Assembly (NCBI GenBank): GCA_003513495.1
Contig: DOPM01000020.1
Location: forward strand, 281,977-345,976
Direction of reading: 5' to 3'
Origin: Desulfosporosinus sp.
GTDB lineage: Bacteria > Bacillota > Desulfitobacteriia > Desulfitobacteriales > Desulfitobacteriaceae
Length of the DNA: 64,000 nucleotides
Of the stretch, positions 55,072 to 63,076 are shown piece by piece. Under the pieces are notes generated by a model that was not told where the DNA came from, did not search any database, and worked only from the letters and a program-made list of their open reading frames with translations. A program made the translations under genes and the position numbers. Positions within the stretch are counted from its first letter, which is position 1; the number at the start of each line of letters is the position of its first letter.

Positions 55072-55358
55072 ATGGGTCTAGCCTCCTGTGCTATCTTGTC
55101 CTTTAAAGTCCAATGCACAGAATCAGTAGTGACCACATCAATCTTTCTGCCTAGAATTTCTTCTAAATCATATTTCAGCGAGATAAGATCAAATAGAGAA
55201 CAATCATCTCCACAATCAACCAGAAAGTCTATGTCACTTTCCGCGTTTTCCTCTTCTCTAAGTACAGAACCAAATAGTTTAACATTAAACATTTTGTAAT
55301 GTGACGCAATACTAATAATCTGATCGCGTTTACTGATGATATCTTTGATAGCCTGCAT
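55068..55358 (-). CDS. mntA: MntA-like nucleotidyltransferase antitoxin
   Basis: A 96-aa minimal nucleotidyltransferase. The active site is LFGSVLREEENAESDIDFLVD (G-S and D-x-D). In studied pairs MntA silences HepT by adding AMP groups to a tyrosine near the RX4HXY motif; Y in HDYMG would be the target. Confidence 0.88.
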   Translation of the reverse strand: MQAIKDIISKRDQIISIASHYKMFNVKLFGSVLREEENAESDIDFLVDCGDDCSLFDLISLKYDLEEILGRKIDVVTTDSVHWTLKDKIAQEARPI

Positions 55359-55467
55359 TCAAATCACCCCAGAAATATTATACCGTATTTTTCCATAATA
55401 ATAAATGCCTTATAGGCTGCCGTCTAATTTCTTACACTATCTCAAAGACAATTGGCATCTCAGTATT

Positions 55468-55911
55468 TTACTGATATTTCTTCATAAGAATCCGGTATAT
55501 GATAATTCCAATGCCATACATAAATATCCAAAGAAAGCTTAGATAGAGAACTAGCAACTTTGTATCTAGCACCCCCAATGAACCAATTACTGAGAAAACA
55601 ACAATCGAAAGTGTAATAACCAAGAGCGTGACAAGGTATGCAATCCGACCTGATCGGTTTCTTAAGCTTTCCTTGAACTCATCTTGGAGATTGATCTGAT
55701 TTTCCTCTAACCTTGCCTCAAAGACATCTCTTCGTTTTGGTGATGACCAATATAAATACCTCCAAATCAAACTTAGACCGCCAATTAGTCCAGCACCTGA
55801 AAACCCGAACAACAAACTACCAAGTGAGTTCTCGGTACTGAGTGCAAACGCCAGACATACAGCTCCTAGGGCCATATAGAGTAATCCAATGTACAAGTTA
55901 TTTTTCTTCAT
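55468..55911 (-). CDS. hypothetical membrane protein paired with an Xre regulator
   Basis: A 147-aa protein with two N-terminal and two C-terminal hydrophobic segments around a charged middle (PKRRDVFEARLEENQINLQDEFKESLRNRSGRIAY split by a turn). Similar proteins are encoded with YozG-like regulators. Its start overlaps the regulator by 14 bp. Function unknown. Confidence 0.65.
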   Translation of the reverse strand: MKKNNLYIGLLYMALGAVCLAFALSTENSLGSLLFGFSGAGLIGGLSLIWRYLYWSSPKRRDVFEARLEENQINLQDEFKESLRNRSGRIAYLVTLLVITLSIVVFSVIGSLGVLDTKLLVLYLSFLWIFMYGIGIIIYRILMKKYQ

Positions 55912-56125
55912 TTATCTCGCCTCCTCTATTCGGAAAGAAGATTTCCTCGATTCTTAGGCCAAAAAATTCAGATATTGTAAAAGCCAAATCCAGTGAAGGA
56001 TTATACTTACCATTTTCTATAGCACTGACTGTCTGCCTTGATACTCTAAGTGCCTTAGAAAAGTCTTCCTGATTCAAGCCCCTATCCTTTCTTAATTTTT
56101 CAACAAAATTGTTCAAGTTGCCCAT
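55898..56125 (-). CDS. Xre-family small DNA-binding regulator
   Basis: A 75-aa helix-turn-helix protein: LRKDRGLNQEDFSKALRVSRQ then TVSAIENGKYNPSLDLAFTI, ending FGLRIEEIFFP. This is the short YozG-like type that commonly controls the membrane protein gene it overlaps. Confidence 0.9.
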   Translation of the reverse strand: MGNLNNFVEKLRKDRGLNQEDFSKALRVSRQTVSAIENGKYNPSLDLAFTISEFFGLRIEEIFFPNRGGEINEEK

Positions 56126-56216
56126 CTCCTTTCGTCAAGTTTCCTTTACATTTGAGAGTATCATCTTTCATCTTTAATTGTCAAGTTTCCTTTACACTTA
56201 ATTAACGAAAATCAGA

Positions 56217-56274
56217 CATAGGGACAGGGACTTGTCTGGAGCTACTGAGTATACAGACAAGTCCCTGTCCCTTT
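56217..56274. repeat. perfect 19-bp inverted repeat
   Basis: AGGGACAGGGACTTGTCTG (56219-56237) is exactly complementary to the arm ending at 56272, around a 16-nt loop. It follows the Xre promoter and is flanked by an unrelated fragment. It may be a REP/MITE-type element; only one copy was noticed here. Confidence 0.7.
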
Positions 56275-56324
56275 GCCTGCCCTGATACGGGCAATTGGTA
56301 TAGTTGTTAGGATACCAATGATTC

Positions 56325-56455
56325 CAGTGGATCGTCTCCGTCATTTCCAATACAGATTGCACTTCCAGGGTTTCTGAAGCTCTTGTAGCTCCTTCACTTT
56401 TATCTAACTGACCAAGTACAATGAAAAACACTATCGCAATAGCAACAATCATGGT
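56325..56455 (-). pseudogene. duplicated fragment of the HlyD-type gene
   Basis: About 115 bp nearly identical by eye to 52660-52775, encoding IVAIAIVFFIVLGQLDKSEG and ATRASETLEVQSVLEMTET. It lacks a start and the rest of the gene. Confidence 0.8.
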
Positions 56456-56606
56456 ACATTTCAAACTGTAATGCTGAAGAGATTGGAATACAAGGCAGTC
56501 TCCACGTGTGTTAGGACATAGTTCCATATAATTACGCAAAAGATATTGTTATTTTTTAACTGTTAAGCAAAATTTATCTCCGGGGTAAATCTATATTTAA
56601 ATTCCA

Positions 56607-56903
56607 TCAATCATTTCTTCGTAGAATTCTTCCCTTAATCCATAACCCACTGATAAATCCTGATATTATTCCTAAAGCATGGGCAGGGGCAGCAACAGAT
56701 ACTTGTGGATTTAACAGAGTTACAATAATATTTACAATAAACAATGATATTACCCAATGCTTTACCTTACCTTTTAGTACAATCTTATTCGGGCTAATAG
56801 CGGCAAATGCTGCGGTAATACCAAAAGTAGCTGCTGATGCTCCAGCAACTGGTCCCGTCCACTGTATAATATTAGCATATGGTACAATGGTAATACTTCC
56901 CAA
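56607..56903 (-). pseudogene. rhomboid-like protein, C-terminal part
   Basis: Up to 98 codons with GPVAGASAATFGITAAFAA (compare the rhomboid GxSGxxFG serine motif), further membrane segments, and SVAAPAHALGIISGFISGLW (compare AHxGG). The N-terminal segments are missing. The 5' end overlaps the next fragment in another frame. Confidence 0.55.
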
Positions 56904-57080
56904 AAATCCAGTTAGGGCATGGAGCTGTGGAGCAAAATGTAAATAAGTTCTTTGTTAAATAAGGTAATGATGTCGAATGAATAATCAGTATAATACACCA
57001 AATTATTATTGATGCCAATATGAAATGCAGCCCTTTTTTTTGTTTAATCGCACAATTCAAGCGTAGTTCTTCTAAGTTCA
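56872..57080 (-). pseudogene. DUF7010-like membrane protein, N-terminal part
   Basis: Encodes MNLEELRLNCAIKQKKGLHF, one membrane segment (FILASIIIWCIILIIHS) and LPYLTKNLFTFCSTAP. It resembles a small membrane family I recall as DUF7010, which is about three times longer. It breaks off where the rhomboid-like frame begins. A GGAGG site precedes the ATG at 57080. Confidence 0.5.
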
Positions 57081-57234
57081 TAATTAATCCTCCAACAAAC
57101 AAAAATAACTTATCCTTTTTGCATAATACTTGTATTTAGCTTAGAAGTTCAAAAATAGCCCTGATCTGGTTGTTATTTTCTGTGAGTTTATGGTCTGATT
57201 ACTTTTTGTACCTCAATAGATAGAATGGCTTTAA

Positions 57235-57425
57235 AAGAGGGTATTGTCTCCTTACGATTGCTTAGAGACAATACCCATTTTATTCTTAAATATATTTTTC
57301 ACACTTTGGGGTATAGGGCTTTAATGCTATTTCTTATTTATTGCCCCTTGTTCCTCACAGCGGCCTGAGCGGCTGCTATCATAAAGAACCAATCTTAATT
57401 TTTAACCATTATGGAACACTTTTTA
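57235..57425 (-). repeat. R1 repeat, copy 4
   Basis: A hairpin GGGTATTGTCTC/GAGACAATACCC (57239-57277), followed on the minus strand by TTTT when read through its left end, and a block at 57345-57425 ending IAAAQAAVRNKGQ. The hairpin here is the most perfect copy. Confidence 0.65.
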
Positions 57426-57481
57426 TTATCTGTCGCATAAAATCAATTTTTTTTGAGAAAATTCCCCTCCTCAGACGTATT

Positions 57482-57535
57482 TTCAGCAAACTTTCAGCCC
57501 CCCTTCAATCGTGATTCAGAAAGCTTAGTTATAAT
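57482..57535 (+). promoter_or_regulatory. promoter with four 11-bp TTCAGC repeats
   Basis: TTCAGC (57482), TTCAGC (57493), TTCAAT (57504) and TTCAGA (57515) lie exactly 11 bp apart, and TATAAT follows at 57530. Tandem half-sites overlapping the -35 region are the usual design for OmpR/PhoB-family activators. Confidence 0.7.
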
Positions 57536-57585
57536 GCCACTATACCAATTAGACATTACACATGAGGAGAAACGAGGTGTGAACG

Positions 57586-58299
57586 CTGAACCAGCCCATT
57601 AAATATCGTCATGAGTTAAAGTTCTTTGTCAATTTTCATCAATATTACACGATTCGTCAGCGTCTCAAAAACCTGATGCAACACGATGAGCACGTCGGTC
57701 CTACCGGAGAGTACCATATTCGCAGCTTATACTTTGATGACATCGGTAACACGGCGCTCGCGGAAAAATTAGGAGGGGTACGACAACGAAAAAAATACCG
57801 GATCCGTATCTACAATTTAGACGACAAGGTGATTCACTTTGAAAAAAAGATAAAGAATGGGGAGTATATTGCCAAAATCAAAGAGTCACTCACCCGAGAA
57901 ATGACTGACAACATCCTCGCCGGCGACTATCAGGAATTCAAGAACCCAAACAAGCCGTTTTTAATGGAATGGCACAACGAAATGACCCATAAATTGTTGC
58001 GACCCAAGGTGATCGTAGACTATGTTCGAGAGCCTTACATTCATCCTAACGGCAATGTTCGCATTACCTTCGACAAAGACCTGAAAAGTGGTTTGCACCG
58101 CACGGATCTTTTCAGTCGAGAGTTGAGTACGGTTCGGTCCTTATCCGAAAACCAGATCATCCTGGAGGTAAAATTCGATGAGTATCTACCCAGTTCTCTT
58201 CGAAATGCCTTGCAGTTGGAGGGCTTACAACGTCAGTCCGCCTCGAAATATGTTATTTGTAGAAAATATATTAAATTGAATGCATGGGAGGACCAGTAA
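57586..58299 (+). CDS. VTC-domain protein
   Basis: A 237-aa protein of the VTC (vacuolar transporter chaperone) fold, whose eukaryotic members make polyphosphate from ATP inside a basic tunnel. Tunnel-type motifs are YRHELKFFV, YHIRSLYFDD, KYRIRIYN, FEKKIKNGEYIAK, RPKVIVDYVREPY and ILEVKFDEYLP. The first ATG (57676) would remove the essential first strand. The frame is open to CTG at 57586, with GAGGTG 6 nt upstream, so a CTG start is likely. It is first in the CotH locus. Whether this bacterial form makes polyphosphate is not known to me. Confidence 0.82.
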   Translation: MNQPIKYRHELKFFVNFHQYYTIRQRLKNLMQHDEHVGPTGEYHIRSLYFDDIGNTALAEKLGGVRQRKKYRIRIYNLDDKVIHFEKKIKNGEYIAKIKESLTREMTDNILAGDYQEFKNPNKPFLMEWHNEMTHKLLRPKVIVDYVREPYIHPNGNVRITFDKDLKSGLHRTDLFSRELSTVRSLSENQIILEVKFDEYLPSSLRNALQLEGLQRQSASKYVICRKYIKLNAWEDQ

Positions 58300-58302
58300 C
58301 GT

Positions 58303-58995
58303 ATGAATGCCGATACAGCACTGAATTTTTCAGATATTATCAAAAACTCCGTCACCAGTAATTTCGTTTCCGACATCGTGATCTCAGAAGTCCTGATCAC
58401 GATGTCGATGGCCTTCTTTGTCGGCTTCTTCATTTATCTACTCTACAAGCGAATTTTTAGCGGTGTCTTATACTCGAAGAGCTTTAATGTGACCTTAGTC
58501 GGGATTACGATGGTGACCGCCATGATTATCATTGCTATCAATTCGAACCTTGTCCTTTCCCTCGGTATGGTCGGCGCACTCAGTATTGTGCGCTTTCGAA
58601 CTCCAATTAAAGACCCTACCGATTTGATTTTCATTTTCTGGGGTGCCGCCGCAGGCATCGTAGTCGGCGCCGGATTCTATTCCCTCGCCATTGTTGGATC
58701 CATAATGATTGGTTTAGTGATGTTTATCTTTATCAAAAAATCCTCCTTTGAAACACCCTACCTACTCGTGGTGAATTGCGACGGCGACGATAGCGAAAAA
58801 AACATTCTCAGCCTAGTTCACAAACATGCCAAACGCTATAACCTGAAACAAAAAACCATATCGCAAGACAATATTGAAATAACACTTGAAGTTCGAGTTA
58901 AAGACAAAGAAAGCAGTTTCGTCAACCAAATCTCGGCACTTGTTGGCGTGAAAAATGCCGTACTCATCAGTTACAGCGGTGATTTTGTATCATGA
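58303..58995 (+). CDS. DUF4956 membrane protein
   Basis: A 230-aa protein with four hydrophobic segments in the first 145 residues (SMAFFVGFFIYLLYK, TMVTAMIIIAINSNLVLSLG) and the conserved MVGALSIVRFRTPIKDPTDL. The C-terminal cytoplasmic ferredoxin-like domain follows. DUF4956 proteins are nearly always encoded with VTC and CotH proteins, as here. It begins 3 bp after the VTC gene. Confidence 0.88.
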   Translation: MNADTALNFSDIIKNSVTSNFVSDIVISEVLITMSMAFFVGFFIYLLYKRIFSGVLYSKSFNVTLVGITMVTAMIIIAINSNLVLSLGMVGALSIVRFRTPIKDPTDLIFIFWGAAAGIVVGAGFYSLAIVGSIMIGLVMFIFIKKSSFETPYLLVVNCDGDDSEKNILSLVHKHAKRYNLKQKTISQDNIEITLEVRVKDKESSFVNQISALVGVKNAVLISYSGDFVS

Positions 58996-59011
58996 TCGGT
59001 GGTGATAATCA

Positions 59012-60688
59012 ATGAAGTCCAAACTTGCAGTACCATTTCTTCTTTTCGGGTTTGTTATCGTACTAATTGTCGGGTTCATGACTAATGGGGGATTCAGCCA
59101 AACTAATGCCTCCGTCCCCTCGACGAGCAACTCAGAAGTTATAGACAACAACGCTGTCCTAGACGAAACGGTGTTTCCCAAGGACAACGTCGTCGATGTG
59201 AAAATTACGATGGATGCCCTTGATTTTCAGAATCTCATTGAAAATGCCACGGAGGAGGAATATAAAACCGCCTCTGTCGAGTATAACGGCATAAAGCTTG
59301 ATAATATCGGCATACGTGCCAAAGGCAACTCGTCCCTAAGGAGTATTGGCAAGACGGATTCCGAGCGTTACAGCTTTAAGCTGTCGCTTGATGAATATAT
59401 GGACAATCAGTCGTTGGCTGGACTGACTAAAATCAACCTCAACAATATGTACAGCGATGCCTCCTATCTGCGTGAATTTCTAACCTATGAATTAGCAGAG
59501 AAAATGGGACTGCCGACCCCTAAATACTCCTACGTCAATATCTACGTCAATGACGAGCTCTGGGGCTTTTATCTTGCGGTGGAACAGATCGGAGATGCCT
59601 ACCTTGAGCGTCATTTCGAGAATACCTCCGGTGAATTGTACAAGGCCGACATGGGTGGATCCGGTAGTGATCTCACGTGGTTGGGAGAGGATATTTCATC
59701 CTATTCCAGCCTAGTAGAGAAATCAAAGTCCGACAATGCTAGCCTTATCAACATGTTGAATGAACTCAATAACGGCACCGATTACGCAAAGGTGTTAGAT
59801 GTGGAAGAAGCACTTGGCTATGTTGCGCTTAACGTGCTCACCGCAAATATGGATAGCTACTTGGGGCAAAACAAGCATAATTATTATTTGTATGAAGATG
59901 ATGGCGTCTTTTCGATACTGCCTTGGGATTATAATATGGCCTTCGGCGGATTAGGAGGATCGAAAATCTTAATTGATGAACCCACACAAGGTGCTTTGTC
60001 TGAAAGACCTCTTATAGAAAAGTTACTCCAAGTGGAGGAATATAAGGCAACTTATCATGAGATGCTTAGTGAAGCCATCGAAGGCTACTTGTCTGATGCT
60101 CAGTTACAAACCAGAGTGCAAGAACTAACCCAGCTGATCGATCCCTATGTCAAGGCGGATCCATCCGCGTTCTCCACTTACGAAGAATATGAGCAAGGCG
60201 TAACACAATTGCTAACCTTCAATACCTCTAATGTTCAAACGATCGCTCAGCAGCTTGACGGAACGATTCCTTCCTCTGGAGACGGTTCAGGAAGTGGCGA
60301 GAGTCGCGGAGGTGCTATGGGCATGGGCCAGAGAAAAAACAATGTCCAAGGGAATAAAGCAACCGCGGCAGAAGGGCAACCCGAGGCCGATGACCAAAGC
60401 ACGGCCATCCCAGCACAAGCTGAGCAGACTCCTGACGCACAGACTGACCCGAATCAGGCTACCGACCAACAGCAGACTAATGACCAAGAAAATGGGGCGC
60501 GCCAATTCGATAAAAGAGGGCAAGGCGGGCAACCGAACGGAATGGGTGGCATGGGTGGCGGTCCCAACGGTGATATGAACGCAACAACCGGCCAAGGTAG
60601 TACGACCGAGTTAGTTACAACCGTGATTTCGCTAGTCATTCTCTTTCTTGCTGGCTTATTTATCACATTATTTAAACGCAAAAGATAA
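59012..60688 (+). CDS. CotH-like spore/surface protein kinase
   Basis: A 558-aa exported protein. N-terminal signal or anchor (FLLFGFVIVLIVGFM), a CotH kinase domain (about 60-400: VKITMDALDFQNL, IRAKGNSSLRS, YVNIYVNDELWGFYLAVEQIG, ILPWDYNMAFGG), a Gln/Gly/Asn-rich linker (about 425-530), and a C-terminal membrane segment with KRKR. CotH of Bacillus phosphorylates coat proteins; other members act on extracellular or surface proteins. GGTGGTGAT precedes the ATG. Confidence 0.9.
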   Translation: MKSKLAVPFLLFGFVIVLIVGFMTNGGFSQTNASVPSTSNSEVIDNNAVLDETVFPKDNVVDVKITMDALDFQNLIENATEEEYKTASVEYNGIKLDNIGIRAKGNSSLRSIGKTDSERYSFKLSLDEYMDNQSLAGLTKINLNNMYSDASYLREFLTYELAEKMGLPTPKYSYVNIYVNDELWGFYLAVEQIGDAYLERHFENTSGELYKADMGGSGSDLTWLGEDISSYSSLVEKSKSDNASLINMLNELNNGTDYAKVLDVEEALGYVALNVLTANMDSYLGQNKHNYYLYEDDGVFSILPWDYNMAFGGLGGSKILIDEPTQGALSERPLIEKLLQVEEYKATYHEMLSEAIEGYLSDAQLQTRVQELTQLIDPYVKADPSAFSTYEEYEQGVTQLLTFNTSNVQTIAQQLDGTIPSSGDGSGSGESRGGAMGMGQRKNNVQGNKATAAEGQPEADDQSTAIPAQAEQTPDAQTDPNQATDQQQTNDQENGARQFDKRGQGGQPNGMGGMGGGPNGDMNATTGQGSTTELVTTVISLVILFLAGLFITLFKRKR

Positions 60689-60831
60689 TAGGTCAGTACA
60701 AGAACGGTTATCTCGCTCAGAAGTGCCACCAGAGTTATAAGAGCATCGGGTTAAATGAAAGCTCTGCCACAGTATAGCTAGACGGTTGAACCATGCAAAT
60801 TAGCTGTGCTAGCAGTGAGTATTGGTTAGTG

Positions 60832-60865
60832 AGAGGGCAAGACTATCTCGGCAGTCTTGCCCTCT
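60832..60865 (+). terminator. terminator after the CotH gene
   Basis: AGAGGGCAAGACT pairs with AGTCTTGCCCTCT across 8 nt, followed by TCCATTTATT. The gap 60689-60999 otherwise holds the promoter below. Confidence 0.75.
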
Positions 60866-60906
60866 TCCATTTATTGCTTCTAGTTTTAACTGAAATGAGC
60901 CAATAT

Positions 60907-60965
60907 TTCAGCTGAATTTCAGCTTCATCTCAGGTTCATTTAAGGTGAGCATTGTAAAGTATAAA
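60907..60965 (+). promoter_or_regulatory. promoter with 11-bp TTCAGC repeats, second copy
   Basis: TTCAGC (60907), TTCAGC (60918), CTCAGG (60929) and TTTAAG (60940) again lie 11 bp apart. TAAAGT or TATAAA follows as -10. It matches the promoter of the VTC gene and suggests a common regulator. Confidence 0.65.
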
Positions 60966-60999
60966 TAGAGTTCTTCTTAACTCAGAAAGGGAGGATACA

Positions 61000-61923
61000 A
61001 TCATCGATACTAAGATCAAGACGAACAAAGCAAGATACATCCTACTCGTTCTAATTTTAGCCATTGCTGCAGTGTTATACCTCCTTGCTGATCGTTATTT
61101 GATCGAACATGTCGATGGCAAAGCAGTATTAGCAGCTGAAAGCGCCATTACAGAAACGGCAACCAACGTGATGTCCGATGATTGGAACTACAAAAGTGAC
61201 AACGTGACGATCAACATTGAAAAAGTGCAAACCGGTCAAGGCATAGACCTGGTCACTTATTTTGTGGCGGACGTTCAACTGAGTGATGCTTCAAGTTTGA
61301 AATCAGCCTTCGCTAAAGATGTCTTCGGGCGAAACATTGTTGAAAAAACCTCACAGATTGCCGCAGATAATAAGGCAGTCTTCGCGATCAACGGAGATTA
61401 TTACGGGTTTCGTAGCGATGGGGTACTGATCCGCAATGGCGTTCTGTACAGGGATGAACCTGCTCGTGTTGGTGTCGCCCTATTCGAAAATGGGACGATG
61501 CAAACCTTTGATGAAACGGATGTAACCGCCTCTTCCCTATTAGCCGATGGTGCCCTTCACACCTTATCCTTTGGTCCGGTCCTCATTAAGAAGGGTGAAG
61601 TCGTTGAGGACTTTGAGAAGGTTTCGGTAGATAGTAATTTTGGCAACCGATCGATTCAAGGCTCGAATCCTCGAACGGGTATTGGCATGATTTCTGCTAA
61701 CCATTATGTCTTCGTGGTCGTCGATGGGCGTACGGAAAACTACAGTAAGGGTATGACGTTATCTGAGTTTGCCGATGTATTCGCCGATCTGGGCTGTACC
61801 GAGGCCTATAATCTTGACGGAGGAGGCTCGTCAACCATGTATTTTATGGGCAGAGTTGTGAACAATCCTCTAGGTAAACAAGCTGAACGTTCAATTAGCG
61901 ATATTTTGTATATAAAAGGGTGA
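61000..61923 (+). CDS. phosphodiester glycosidase-family (NAGPA domain) protein
   Basis: A protein of about 307 aa with one N-terminal membrane anchor (RYILLVLILAIAAVLYLLAD) and an extracytoplasmic NAGPA/DUF2233 domain: NKAVFAINGDYYGFRSDGVLIRNG, GSNPRTGIGM, EAYNLDGGGSSTMYFMG. The family splits sugar phosphodiester bonds. AAGGGAGG at 60988-60994 points to a start at ATC 61000 or 61003. The first conventional codon (GTG 61072) has no ribosome site and cuts the anchor. Confidence 0.82.
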   Translation: MIDTKIKTNKARYILLVLILAIAAVLYLLADRYLIEHVDGKAVLAAESAITETATNVMSDDWNYKSDNVTINIEKVQTGQGIDLVTYFVADVQLSDASSLKSAFAKDVFGRNIVEKTSQIAADNKAVFAINGDYYGFRSDGVLIRNGVLYRDEPARVGVALFENGTMQTFDETDVTASSLLADGALHTLSFGPVLIKKGEVVEDFEKVSVDSNFGNRSIQGSNPRTGIGMISANHYVFVVVDGRTENYSKGMTLSEFADVFADLGCTEAYNLDGGGSSTMYFMGRVVNNPLGKQAERSISDILYIKG

Positions 61924-61970
61924 TTGATGGCCTAAGTTAAACGAGCTCATTAAGTAGGAGGTCGGAAGCA

Positions 61971-63044
61971 ATGACGATACTGATTCCTGCATACGAACCA
62001 GATATAAGGCTATTGACCCTGATCTTAAGATTACAGGCTGCTTGTAACTTTAAGATCATCGTAGTGGATGATGGTAGCGGCGATGCCTACAGTGGTATTT
62101 TCAAGGCTGTCAAAGCGTATGGTTGTACCGCGTTAACCCATACAACCAATCTAGGTAAAGGCCAAGCCTTAAAGACAGGGTTCAGATATATTCAAGAAAC
62201 AGGCGAACATGAAGGCGTTGTCTGCGCTGATAGTGATGGACAACATTTACCCGAGGACATTATCAAGATATCTCAAGAAATCAATCTATTCAAGGGACAC
62301 ATTATTCTCGGTTGCAGACGTTTTACAGGGAACGTCCCCATGCGTAGCCGTTTTGGAAATACTGTCACCAGAATGGTCTATTCCTTTTCCACAGGTAAAC
62401 GGATTTATGATACCCAGACAGGGTTGCGTGGTTTTTCGGCTGATATGCTCGACTGGCTCTGCAGTGTTCCGGGAGAACGATTCGAGTATGAAATGAATTG
62501 TCTGCTCGAAGCTGACAAAGAAGGCTACTCCTTCAGGGAGGTGGATATTGATACCGTATACCATCATAACCACTCCTCACATTTCCGAACCTTTATCGAT
62601 TCGGCCAAAGTTTATCTTCCGATACTAAAATTCAGTGCGTCTTCCCTGCTGTCTGGCATCCTTGATATCGCCCTATTGCTCCTAATACAGTCAATATATC
62701 CGAATTTAATACTTGCTGTAGTAGGCGCAAGAGTTTGCAGCTCAGTCTTTAATTATTCGTTAAATAAGGTTTTTGTCTTCTCGAAAGGCAATCAGACCGG
62801 CTTCCAAAATTCTCTGAAAAAGTATTTCTCCCTGGTACTCATCATCATGGCTTTGAATTATGGACTTCTGCACATGATCAATTTCCAATTTGGTGTCCCC
62901 TTGTTTTATGCGAAACTGCTCACTGAGCTAATCTTATTCCTGTTCAGCTATTTGATACAAAAAAGACTGGTATTTAAGGATTATAAGGGTCCTTCTAGAC
63001 CCGTGATGTTCAAACTACCTGAGTATTATAAACCAACGTTCTAA
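61971..63044 (+). CDS. family 2 glycosyltransferase fused to a GtrA-like domain
   Basis: A 357-aa protein. Residues 1-210 are a GT-A transferase of the dolichol-phosphate mannosyltransferase type (ILIPAYEPD, VVDDGSGD, ADSDGQHLPEDI, YDTQTGLRGF). Residues 225-345 have four membrane segments of GtrA type. Such fusions make or flip polyprenyl-phosphate sugars for surface glycans. GGAGG precedes the ATG. Confidence 0.9.
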   Translation: MTILIPAYEPDIRLLTLILRLQAACNFKIIVVDDGSGDAYSGIFKAVKAYGCTALTHTTNLGKGQALKTGFRYIQETGEHEGVVCADSDGQHLPEDIIKISQEINLFKGHIILGCRRFTGNVPMRSRFGNTVTRMVYSFSTGKRIYDTQTGLRGFSADMLDWLCSVPGERFEYEMNCLLEADKEGYSFREVDIDTVYHHNHSSHFRTFIDSAKVYLPILKFSASSLLSGILDIALLLLIQSIYPNLILAVVGARVCSSVFNYSLNKVFVFSKGNQTGFQNSLKKYFSLVLIIMALNYGLLHMINFQFGVPLFYAKLLTELILFLFSYLIQKRLVFKDYKGPSRPVMFKLPEYYKPTF

Positions 63045-63076
63045 CACTAACTAACCAATTTTAAAGGAGTAAAGAA

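Noticed and set aside
47095..57300. R1 and R2 repeats as a CRISPR array
   Set aside because: Copies are kilobases apart, differ in sequence and have no regular spacers; no cas gene is present.
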